A stretch of DNA of 13,202 nucleotides from the NCBI GenBank assembly GCA_902796775.1, contig CADBQK010000232.1, positions 1 through 13,202 of the forward strand, given 5' to 3'. A program made the translations under genes and the position numbers. Position 1 is the first letter of the stretch. Every line of letters begins with the position of its first letter. The DNA is from an uncultured Lachnospiraceae bacterium (GTDB lineage Bacteria; Bacillota_A; Clostridia; Lachnospirales; Lachnospiraceae). This document shows, in pieces, positions 6,694 to 13,202 of the stretch. Below the pieces are notes generated by a model. That model was given only the letters and a program-made list of their open reading frames with translations, was not told the DNA's origin and ran no database searches.

Positions 6694-6725
6694 ATGCAAA
6701 ATCCCTGAGACGCAGATTTTTGCAT
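6694..6725 (-). promoter_or_regulatory. Stem-loop at the start of the rpsT leader
   Basis: ATGCAAAATC (6694-6703) pairs with GATTTTTGCAT (6715-6725) with one bulged base and an 11-base loop. It sits right at the 5' end of the predicted rpsT transcript (start near 6727). It could be a stabilising or autoregulatory element, although no known S20-binding structure was recognised. Confidence 0.45.
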
Positions 6726-6733
6726 ACCCAGCT

Positions 6734-6762
6734 ATTTTATACGGTTTCCCGGTGTTTGTCAA
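6734..6762 (-). promoter_or_regulatory. Strong promoter of rpsT
   Basis: On the minus strand a perfect -35 TTGACA (6762-6757), exactly 17 bases, then TAAAAT (6739-6734). It lies just past the comEC stop and gives a leader of about 165 bases. This is the closest match to the sigma-A consensus in the window, as expected for a ribosomal protein gene. Confidence 0.85.
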
Positions 6763-6771
6763 TAGGGAAAC
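6744..6771. promoter_or_regulatory. Inverted repeat spanning the rpsT -35 box (possible operator)
   Basis: GTTTCCC (6744-6750) and GGGAAAC (6765-6771) are perfect 7-base inverted half-sites separated by 14 bases. The -35 hexamer lies inside the spacer, so a dimeric protein bound here would interfere with RNA polymerase. It could also be chance. Confidence 0.35.
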
Positions 6772-6837
6772 TGCTTATGCAATGGTTCAATCTGCATACA
6801 ATCAGTTTTTCCGTTTCACCTATGTGATGAAAGATCA

Positions 6838-9378
6838 TTACTGTCTGAAATATTCTGCCGAGATGATGTCCCGGTTCCACTTTATCCGGATGGAGCCGCC
6901 GTCTTTTGTACAGTATATACTGCTTCCTGACTGCTTTAGGCGCTCCAGGGTTTCCTGCGCCGGATGACCGTACCGGTTCCCTTCACCACAGGAAATGATG
7001 GTAATGCCGGGCTGTACTGTATGCAGGAAAATCTGGCTGCTGCTGAAGCGGGAGCCGTGGTGGGGACATTTTAAGATGTCGATTTCCTCCAGCATCTGCC
7101 CGTCCGGATAACGCCCTAACAGTTCTGTTTCGACATCCGAAGAAATATCTCCGGTAAACAGAAAGCTGACACTGCTGCAATCTGCCCGAATTACCAGGGA
7201 GCGGTCATTCGTGTCCGCATGCTGTTCTTCTCTGGGTCGGGGATACAGACATGAGAAACACCAATTGCCATCCTGCCATGTATCACCTGCCTTCAGATAA
7301 ACAACCGGAATGTCTCTGCTGTGTGCCAGCCCGATTAGTTTTTTTATGCCCGGATCATAACGGGATGCTTCTCCAACTGCCAGGTGCCCGACCCTGTCTA
7401 TTTCCATTAGTTCCTGAATACCTGAATAATGATCTGCATCTCCATGACTGACAAACGCATAATCTACCTTCTCTTCCCCATAATAATCCAGAAAAGGGAC
7501 CAGCCGGAATTCTCCGACCTGATCTGTGTCAGAGCTTCCCCCATCAAACATCCATACACTATTCCTGCTGCGAAGCACCGCACAGTCCCCTTGTCCCACA
7601 TCTAGGAACCAGGCAAACTCTCCGAATCGCTGCCAGGGAATCATCAGAATAAGAAGCGCAAAGAGCAGCATACCCCACCCTAAACAAGCAACCCGGCTCA
7701 CATGCATATTCTGCGCTTTTAGTGCTCTTACCTTGCACTGTACCTCCCGCTTTTCTGCAGATTCCTGTATCTCCAGCACTCTTCTATCTACTATAGCCTT
7801 TTCTTTTTCATGCAGGTTTGCCATTACGACAAACACGGCAAGAACCAGATAATACAGGCAAAGCACCCACACCGGAGGATGGCCTGTGCGCCAGACAGCG
7901 AGCGGGCATTGTCTTCCGGTCCGGCATAGATTCATGCAGATCCACAACAGTGTATGTACACTGCCCCCGGTAAAAGCTGCCGCGGCCAGGCTCGTCAGGC
8001 CGATGATGCCTGTCAGGGCTGCCAGGGGAACCAGCAGACTGATCATTGGCAGCACGATCAGATTGACCGGAATGGCCAGGAGCGGTATCTCTCCATAGCT
8101 GATAGCCGTCAGCGGAAGTGTCGCCAGACAAGCTGCGCCGCAGGAGCCCGCGGACTGGATCAAAGGTTTATTCAGGAGTTCTTCCGGAAGCAGTCTCCTC
8201 ATAGCCGGCCAGAGTATGCCAAGCGACAGTACGGCAGAGAAGGAGAACTGCACGCCGGATTGCGTAATCAGAAGGGGCTGATGAATAAACAGGACCAGCG
8301 CAGCCAGAGACAGCCCGCAGAGCATATCGTAACTTCTGCCGAAATACTCCGCTCCCATTGCCGTAAGAAACATCACAACCGCCCGCATTGTGGATGCGCT
8401 CATCCCGGTCAGGACACCATAACTTAGAACCATGAAGGCACAGAGAAGAGATGCCGGCTCAGGCAGCATTCCAAGCTTTCGTACCAGACCATACAATCCC
8501 CAGCCAACAAGGGAGATATGCAGCCCCGATATCGCCAGGATATGAGAGATTCCCATCATTCGGAAAAGATCTGTTACCTCATCATCCAGAAGCAGACGAT
8601 CCCCCAGCAGCATGGCGTCCAGGATCCCTGCCTCCTTCTCAGTGAACAGCTGTGAAAAGACTTTCCATATCCGGCGGCGAAGTTCATGCAGCAATGTGCG
8701 CCAGGAAATCCGCCTGCTGCATACCCTGCATGAAGAAGGCATCAAAATATAGCTCACTCCCTGCGACAGGTACCAGGTACGCATATCAAACTGTCCCGGA
8801 GATGTCGGTGCTTTCGGTTCTGAAAGCTTCCCGCGGCCTTGTATCCGATAACCCTCCCGGATCTCCTCCCCAAGCTCCTCTTTTTTCACATAAATCAGCA
8901 CACCCGTACGAACCTCTTTCCGATTATTGATGTGTACTTCCGGACATTCTTCATGAATAAGATCTTCATCAACAGTATCCTCATCCTCTGTCATCAGTTT
9001 TGCTGAAGGGATCCGGATCGCTGTCCTTTCCCCTTTGTCCTCTACACTGTCAACCTTCCCCTCAAAAGAAACAAGTATGCTGCCCTCCCGGCACAGTCCT
9101 TCTCCCGCCGGATGCGCAGCATACAGGAACAGAGAAAAACCGAGCAAGAAAAAAGCAGGCAGTACGTACAAATATCGACTCCAGATTGTCGAAATTTGTC
9201 GTCTGCCTGCGCATACGAATCGATTCTTTTCAGCCAGCCCGCATTCCGGGTCTATAAACCATACAAAACCAAACCATATCATGGGCAGCAGAGCTGCTGC
9301 ATACGATGGAAAGGCAAAAGCTGCTGCCGCCTCTCCCATCACATATGCAGCCGCAGCCCATACCAGCGGCCTTATCAT
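6838..9378 (-). CDS. comEC: ComEC-type DNA uptake channel with C-terminal metallo-beta-lactamase domain
   Basis: An 846-residue polytopic membrane protein. ComEC forms the inner channel that takes single-stranded DNA into the cell during transformation. Domains in order: N-terminal membrane helices (to about 90), a soluble DUF4131/OB-like part (about 95-215), the Competence domain with MGISHILAISGLHISLVGWG near 275-294 and many helices (to about 520), then a metallo-beta-lactamase domain. Its landmarks are FLDVGQGD (591-598), SHGDADHYSG (644-653, metal ligands H645, D647, D649, H650), TGDIS (742-746) and HHGS (773-776). All key residues look intact. The ATG at 9378 gives the family-like MIRPLVWAAAAY start, but its GAGGAG site is very close; a GTG at 9399 adds seven residues and cannot be excluded. 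It is last in the comEA-to-comEC run, with no clear terminator before the rpsT promoter. Confidence 0.93.
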   Translation of the reverse strand: MIRPLVWAAAAYVMGEAAAAFAFPSYAAALLPMIWFGFVWFIDPECGLAEKNRFVCAGRRQISTIWSRYLYVLPAFFLLGFSLFLYAAHPAGEGLCREGSILVSFEGKVDSVEDKGERTAIRIPSAKLMTEDEDTVDEDLIHEECPEVHINNRKEVRTGVLIYVKKEELGEEIREGYRIQGRGKLSEPKAPTSPGQFDMRTWYLSQGVSYILMPSSCRVCSRRISWRTLLHELRRRIWKVFSQLFTEKEAGILDAMLLGDRLLLDDEVTDLFRMMGISHILAISGLHISLVGWGLYGLVRKLGMLPEPASLLCAFMVLSYGVLTGMSASTMRAVVMFLTAMGAEYFGRSYDMLCGLSLAALVLFIHQPLLITQSGVQFSFSAVLSLGILWPAMRRLLPEELLNKPLIQSAGSCGAACLATLPLTAISYGEIPLLAIPVNLIVLPMISLLVPLAALTGIIGLTSLAAAAFTGGSVHTLLWICMNLCRTGRQCPLAVWRTGHPPVWVLCLYYLVLAVFVVMANLHEKEKAIVDRRVLEIQESAEKREVQCKVRALKAQNMHVSRVACLGWGMLLFALLILMIPWQRFGEFAWFLDVGQGDCAVLRSRNSVWMFDGGSSDTDQVGEFRLVPFLDYYGEEKVDYAFVSHGDADHYSGIQELMEIDRVGHLAVGEASRYDPGIKKLIGLAHSRDIPVVYLKAGDTWQDGNWCFSCLYPRPREEQHADTNDRSLVIRADCSSVSFLFTGDISSDVETELLGRYPDGQMLEEIDILKCPHHGSRFSSSQIFLHTVQPGITIISCGEGNRYGHPAQETLERLKQSGSSIYCTKDGGSIRIKWNRDIISAEYFRQ

Positions 9379-9417
9379 CTCTCCTCGATTCAAATCCACA
9401 ATCCAGCAATACTGCTG

Positions 9418-9444
9418 TGTTTGCTATGTTTATTGTGTTTACTG
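9418..9444. repeat. Three tandem 9-bp repeats at the 3' end of the GerMN gene
   Basis: TGTTTGCTA, TGTTTATTG and TGTTTACTG follow each other without gaps; the third covers the stop codon of the GerMN gene. The repeated C-terminal tail just upstream is similarly low in complexity, so replication slippage is a likely source. Confidence 0.5.
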
Positions 9445-10614
9445 AGTCTGCTCTGTCTGGTCCTGAGCCTGATCCGAAGCTTGCTTAGGTGCTTTCTCTG
9501 TCTGGTCCGCCGAGTCCGGTTTCTCTGCTTTCTCCGTCTGGTCTGTCTGTTTTGCCGGGGCAGATTCTCCTGTCTCTTTCTCCGGCTCAGGGAGCACCAG
9601 CTCCATGTTTGCTTCGAGGGCTTCGGACATTTTCACTCCATCCGGACCTTTTTCTACCGGTTTCCCATCTACGGTGATCTGAACCTTATTCACCTCTTCA
9701 AGCTCTGAAAGAGAATTGACAACACTGTACAGATTCAGGGAAAAATGCTGGTCCGGAATCTTCTCCAGAAATCCCTGGTTAAAATCTACCATACAGACAC
9801 CGTCACGGATATAGGTGCTCCGGATCTGCGTGTCCTTAGAAAGACTTGGCGCATATCCGTCTGCAGACGGGCCGCGGATAAGAGCATTGAGCACAGCCTG
9901 CTCCGGCCGCATGGAGGAATGATCATACCGCATCTGCGTCGCAAAGCGTCTCAATTTCTTACCATCCGGTGCAGCAAAATACAGTGTGAACTCCGCTTCC
10001 ACTATCTGATCTCTCTCAAGGTCAAGAAAAGATACAAAATCCCGGCTGCACATCTTCATAGGCTGCCCGTCTTCTCCCTTGATCCAGTCATCGCCGATCC
10101 CAAAAGATACGTAATTGACAATGCCGCTGAACTGGGTAAGAGTCTTGACGATGGCTGCTCTGACCAGGATCTCCGTTGTGGCATCCATTTTCAGATAGTC
10201 TTCCGAAAAATACAGACGCAGTGTTTTCGTTTCATCCGGATAATCGACCGTCAGCAGCTGCACATCCCCGCCCAGCACTGCCCGGTAATCATTTGACGAG
10301 GGCTCCTGAGCCAGAGCCGCGATGCACTCATCAATGATATCCTTCTCGTTTGCGGAGATCAGTTTATACGGAAATGCAGTAATCTTGTTCCCATCATTAT
10401 CAATATAGTAAATATTATAACCCTGCCCGGCATCTTCATCCTGATCCCTGCCGGAAAGCCGGCTGGTCACGAAATTCCGGGCAGCCTGACAGCCGGAAAG
10501 GCTAAGCAGACAGATCACCGCCAGGATGAGTGCTGTCAGCTTTTTCCGAAACAGCTTACTTCCCATTTTTCTACTTCTGCTGTACACAGACTGTTTCTCT
10601 GCTGCCATAAGCAT
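9439..10614 (-). CDS. Lipoprotein with two GerMN domains, possible extracytoplasmic partner of the sensor kinase
   Basis: About 391 residues. A basic N-region and hydrophobic stretch (LTALILAVICLLSL) end in the lipobox LSGC, with Cys42 the likely lipidated residue, so the protein should sit on the outer face of the membrane. Two GerMN-type domains follow, at about 68-205 and about 212-335. GerMN domains occur in spore germination protein GerM and in actinobacterial LpqB; their biochemistry is not settled. The last 50 or so residues are a Gln/Thr/Glu/Lys-rich, disordered-looking tail with repeated DQTEKAEK/DQTEKAPK. The ATG at 10614 overlaps the kinase stop (TGATG), indicating translational coupling. 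A GTG one codon earlier and an ATG at 10566 (giving a shorter, more typical signal peptide) are alternatives. Confidence 0.85.
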   Translation of the reverse strand: MLMAAEKQSVYSRSRKMGSKLFRKKLTALILAVICLLSLSGCQAARNFVTSRLSGRDQDEDAGQGYNIYYIDNDGNKITAFPYKLISANEKDIIDECIAALAQEPSSNDYRAVLGGDVQLLTVDYPDETKTLRLYFSEDYLKMDATTEILVRAAIVKTLTQFSGIVNYVSFGIGDDWIKGEDGQPMKMCSRDFVSFLDLERDQIVEAEFTLYFAAPDGKKLRRFATQMRYDHSSMRPEQAVLNALIRGPSADGYAPSLSKDTQIRSTYIRDGVCMVDFNQGFLEKIPDQHFSLNLYSVVNSLSELEEVNKVQITVDGKPVEKGPDGVKMSEALEANMELVLPEPEKETGESAPAKQTDQTEKAEKPDSADQTEKAPKQASDQAQDQTEQTQ

Positions 10615-12020
10615 CACGCTTCTTTCTCAGTATCAGGCGTATAGACCAGCGGAATACGGAGTGAGAAAGTCGTCCCCTGATCTTCCTTGCTGCTGACTTT
10701 GATTGCTCCATGGTGCATCTGTACCACGTTTTTCGTGATTGCCAGCCCCAGTCCGGTACCGCCGCTCTCCCGCGATCTGGCTTTATCCACACGGTAGAAT
10801 CTCTCGAAAATCTTCTCCTGGTATTCCTGGGGTATTCCGATACCGGAATCGGCCACCGTCACAAAGAAAAAGTCTTCATCTATATCCAGCGATACATGGA
10901 CCCATCCGCCAGCCACGTTGTATTTGATCGCATTCTCAACCAGATTGGACACTGCCAGAGATATTTTGATCTCATCACAGGTGGCAGTCACCCGTTTGCC
11001 CATCTCCAGCTCAAGCCGGACATTCCGCTTAGCGGCGATCGGTCTCAGACGCTTGATGATGGACTCCAGCATCTCATTGATATTGACATCGCTGACATTC
11101 AGATCTGAACTGGTCTTATCCATCTTCACAAGAGAAAGCAGATCGTTGATGATCGTTGTCTCACGATCGATCTCTGCCGTGATATCCTGCATAAATTCCT
11201 GATAGATCTCAACAGGCAGCCCCTGCTGTCCGTTGAGGGAATCTGCCAGCACCTTCATAGAAGTCAGCGGTGTTTTCAGCTCATGAGAGACATTGGAAAC
11301 AAATTCCTGCCGGGAATCTTCCAGATTTTTAAGCCGGATCAGCATCTTATTGTAAGCATCCGAAATCTCTTCGATCTCATTAAAGCCGACCAGCTTCACC
11401 TCTTCGTCAAAGCTTCCCCCTGAAATATTATTGATGGTCCTGGTCAGGGTACTGAATGGTGTCGTAAAACGCTTGGCCAGACGGCTTGACAGGAATATCA
11501 GCACAGCACCAACCAGAAGAATCACCGATGTCATTGTCTGGATCATCCGGTTGCATACCCGTGTAAGATCTGCACAGGACACAACAAAAAGAAGTACTCC
11601 GTCTATTTCATCCCTCTCGTCCCGGACCGCGTAAGTTACACAGATCTGATCGGAGGCCCTGTCATACCGGGATACTTCTTCACCTTTCATTGTCACGATG
11701 GACTCCTCTGAGACGAACTGCTGTCCCTGCATCATCCCGTAAGTGTCCAGTCTGACATAATAATCTCTATCCGCTATGATGCCCCTGCCGTCATAAAGCC
11801 CGCAAAACTGCGTGATCTCGCCGTTGACCAGCTCGATGCCGTTCCCATCAAGATATCCCTGCCGAAGCATTTCCCCCGCAATCAGAGCACTGTAGTCCCG
11901 CACGATCTCCACCCGGTTATCCCTAAGGACCTTCACATAATAATTGGTATAGAAGATCTGGATCAGGACAACGGGAAGGAGTGTGACGGCCAGCATCGTG
12001 ATGAACATCTGGGCATACAT
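10614..12020 (-). CDS. HAMP-containing sensor histidine kinase (WalK/PhoR-like)
   Basis: At least 468 residues. TM1 (about 5-24), an extracytoplasmic sensor region of about 135 residues, TM2 (about 163-180), HAMP (about 180-232), then the HisKA box FVSNVSHELKTPLTSMK with phospho-acceptor H246. The ATPase domain has the N box (NLVENAIKYN, 359-368), DSGIGIP (391-397), the F box FERFYRVDKARS and GTGLGL (421-426). All catalytic motifs are intact. It presumably phosphorylates the regulator encoded just upstream. The ATG at 12020 has no ribosome site. The same frame stays open for about 20 more codons, encoding IKIKTTKKKRKGRGAFHS, an apt basic N-terminus, so translation may truly begin at a CTG (12077) or ATT (12074 or 12068) codon near the regulator stop. 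The GerMN lipoprotein follows with overlapping codons. Confidence 0.92.
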   Translation of the reverse strand: MYAQMFITMLAVTLLPVVLIQIFYTNYYVKVLRDNRVEIVRDYSALIAGEMLRQGYLDGNGIELVNGEITQFCGLYDGRGIIADRDYYVRLDTYGMMQGQQFVSEESIVTMKGEEVSRYDRASDQICVTYAVRDERDEIDGVLLFVVSCADLTRVCNRMIQTMTSVILLVGAVLIFLSSRLAKRFTTPFSTLTRTINNISGGSFDEEVKLVGFNEIEEISDAYNKMLIRLKNLEDSRQEFVSNVSHELKTPLTSMKVLADSLNGQQGLPVEIYQEFMQDITAEIDRETTIINDLLSLVKMDKTSSDLNVSDVNINEMLESIIKRLRPIAAKRNVRLELEMGKRVTATCDEIKISLAVSNLVENAIKYNVAGGWVHVSLDIDEDFFFVTVADSGIGIPQEYQEKIFERFYRVDKARSRESGGTGLGLAITKNVVQMHHGAIKVSSKEDQGTTFSLRIPLVYTPDTEKEA

Positions 12021-12078
12021 ACTGTGGAAGGCCCCGCGGCCTTTCCTTTTCTTTTTTGTAGTCTTAATCTTAATCAGC

Positions 12079-12768
12079 TCACTTCTGGAAATAGTAGCCT
12101 ACACCCCATTTGGTATGGATATACCGGGGCTCAGACGGATTTTCTTCAATTTTCTCGCGGAGTCTTCGAACATGAACATCCACTGTACGTACATCGCCGG
12201 GATAATCAAATCCCCAGACCATATTCAGAAGATTTTCCCTGTTGAACACCTTGTTGGGGTTTGTGATCAGGAGCTCTAACAGATCAAATTCCTTTGCGGT
12301 CAGATTTACTTCCTTATCGGAAATGAAAACCCTGCGGCTGTCAAGCTCGATCTTCATCTCACCGGACACCAGCGTACGGGGAGCCGGCTCCTCTGCTTTC
12401 TTGTTCTTTGTACGGCGGATAATAGCTTTGATCCTGGCTTTTACCTCAAGGATATTGAAAGGCTTCGTCACATAATCATCTGCCCCGTATTCCAGTCCGA
12501 GGATCTTGTCCATGTCGTCACCCTTCGCCGTAAGCATGATAACCGGGACATCCGACTCTTCACGGAGCATCTGGCATACCTCAAACCCATTCAGTTCCGG
12601 AAGCATCACGTCCAGAAGGATGATGTCATAGTTATTCTGGCGGGCCATTTCCAGAGCCTGCTTACCATCATAAGCTGCATCTACTTCCATCCCGTCCTGC
12701 TCAAGACTGAACTTGATACCCTTGACGATGAGTTTCTCATCATCCACCACCAATACCCTGTTTGCCAT
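12079..12768 (-). CDS. OmpR-family response regulator (WalR/PhoP-like)
   Basis: A 229-residue receiver plus winged-helix regulator. The receiver (about 1-120) has D9/D10, phospho-acceptor D53 in LLDVMLP, T80 and K102 in the KPF motif. The OmpR/PhoB DNA-binding domain (about 130-229) contains LTAKEFDLLELL, the recognition segment DVRTVDVHVRRLREKIE and the terminal TKWGVGYYF. The DNA-binding part strongly resembles WalR/YycF, the essential cell-wall regulator of Firmicutes, but the genome could hold several such pairs, so no symbol is assigned. The ATG at 12768 has GAGG 7 bases upstream; an in-frame ATG at 12837 would add 23 non-family residues. It is followed within 60 bp by its kinase and preceded by comEA, 70 bp away without a terminator. 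Confidence 0.95.
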   Translation of the reverse strand: MANRVLVVDDEKLIVKGIKFSLEQDGMEVDAAYDGKQALEMARQNNYDIILLDVMLPELNGFEVCQMLREESDVPVIMLTAKGDDMDKILGLEYGADDYVTKPFNILEVKARIKAIIRRTKNKKAEEPAPRTLVSGEMKIELDSRRVFISDKEVNLTAKEFDLLELLITNPNKVFNRENLLNMVWGFDYPGDVRTVDVHVRRLREKIEENPSEPRYIHTKWGVGYYFQK

Positions 12769-12838
12769 CTTTCTACCTCTCCTGCTATCTTTCCCTGTCC
12801 TGCCGTTCTCCAGAAAATGCTGCGCCAACCGGATCACG

Positions 12839-13202
12839 CTACTTTACAGTGATCCTGTCTTTCAGTTTCTCGTAGACACCTTCCTTGATCCCGGAAACCT
12901 TCATCAGGTCTCTTGCCGAGGAAAACGGCCCGTTTGCATCTCTATAGGCCAGAATATCCTCTGCTCTGCTGCTGCCGATACCGGGCAGCGTCATCAACTG
13001 CTCTTTAGAAGCTCTGTTGATATCGATCAGGCCATTGCTGCCGCCGCCAGGCGCATCACCGGAGCTCCCTGCCAATGCAGATACCCCCATTTGACCGCCT
13101 GCTGCACCAGGATCTTCTTCCCCTTCTCTGGGAACATAGATCCGCTCGCCGTCTGAAAGCGCCGCTGCCAGATTCATAAGCTGAGGCTGTGCATCTTTTG
13201 TA
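12839..13202 (-). CDS. comEA: ComEA-type DNA-binding competence protein, C-terminal part
   Basis: The gene enters from the right edge, so its N-terminus (membrane anchor and most of the SLBB domain) is missing. The visible part begins in the end of an SLBB domain (QLMNLAAALSDGERIYVPRE), passes through a Gly/Ala/Ser-rich linker, and ends in the ComEA helix-hairpin-helix domain: LIDINRASKEQLMTLPGIG, then RAEDILAYRDANGPFSSARD and VSGIKEGVYEKLKDRITV. ComEA binds double-stranded DNA at the cell surface and passes it to ComEC. The internal ATG at 13177 is not the start, since the frame remains open and family-like upstream to the edge. It precedes the response regulator by 70 bp and is the first visible gene of the run that ends with comEC. 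Confidence 0.93.
   Translation of the reverse strand, partial: TKDAQPQLMNLAAALSDGERIYVPREGEEDPGAAGGQMGVSALAGSSGDAPGGGSNGLIDINRASKEQLMTLPGIGSSRAEDILAYRDANGPFSSARDLMKVSGIKEGVYEKLKDRITVK

Noticed and set aside
9112..9708. 198-codon plus-strand open frame with Leu/Cys-rich segment
   Set aside because: Antisense to comEC and the GerMN tail; its LLCL repeats simply mirror the low-complexity tail DNA.

Overview
This looks like a housekeeping stretch of chromosome from a Gram-positive Clostridia bacterium, most likely a Lachnospiraceae-type Firmicute. The reasons are strong GGAGG-type ribosome binding sites, frequent TTG starts, balanced base composition, a WalR/PhoP-like two-component pair, a GerMN lipoprotein, and the comEA-comEC-holA-rpsT-lepA-hemW neighbourhood known from Bacillus subtilis. 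No phage, insertion sequence, CRISPR array, tRNA or rRNA was seen. Nearly everything is on the minus strand; only holA is on the plus strand.

Right end (about 6838-13202, minus strand). A tightly packed run reads comEA (cut by the window edge), an OmpR-family response regulator, a WalK-like sensor kinase, a lipoprotein with two GerMN domains, then comEC. Spacings are short, and the kinase stop overlaps the lipoprotein start as TGATG. A signalling module therefore sits between two DNA-uptake genes. The regulator-kinase-GerMN lipoprotein order resembles actinobacterial MtrA-MtrB-LpqB.

Middle (about 4413-6837). rpsT (minus) and holA (plus) converge on about 280 bp rich in hairpins. It holds a normal intrinsic terminator, a 45-bp direct repeat whose copies differ by compensatory stem changes, and a 26-bp perfect-arm hairpin that should terminate both strands. 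rpsT has a near-consensus promoter whose -35 box lies inside an inverted repeat. holA and lepA diverge from a 584-bp gene-poor region with promoters for both. Compared with B. subtilis, the holA-rpsT pair looks inverted and gpr-spoIIP-yqxA are absent next to the junction.

Left end (1-4412, minus strand). lepA and hemW form a two-gene operon. HemW carries two family-atypical insertions, one built from a 13-residue tandem duplication. Then, from its own promoter and a long hairpin-rich leader, comes a VUT/YhhQ-type transporter (queuosine-precursor family), followed 31 bp later by the start of a short-chain dehydrogenase.

No clearly new multi-gene system is visible. The best leads are the kinase/GerMN-lipoprotein module inside the competence locus, the covarying hairpin repeats between holA and rpsT, the probable non-canonical start of the kinase, and the structured leader of the transporter.
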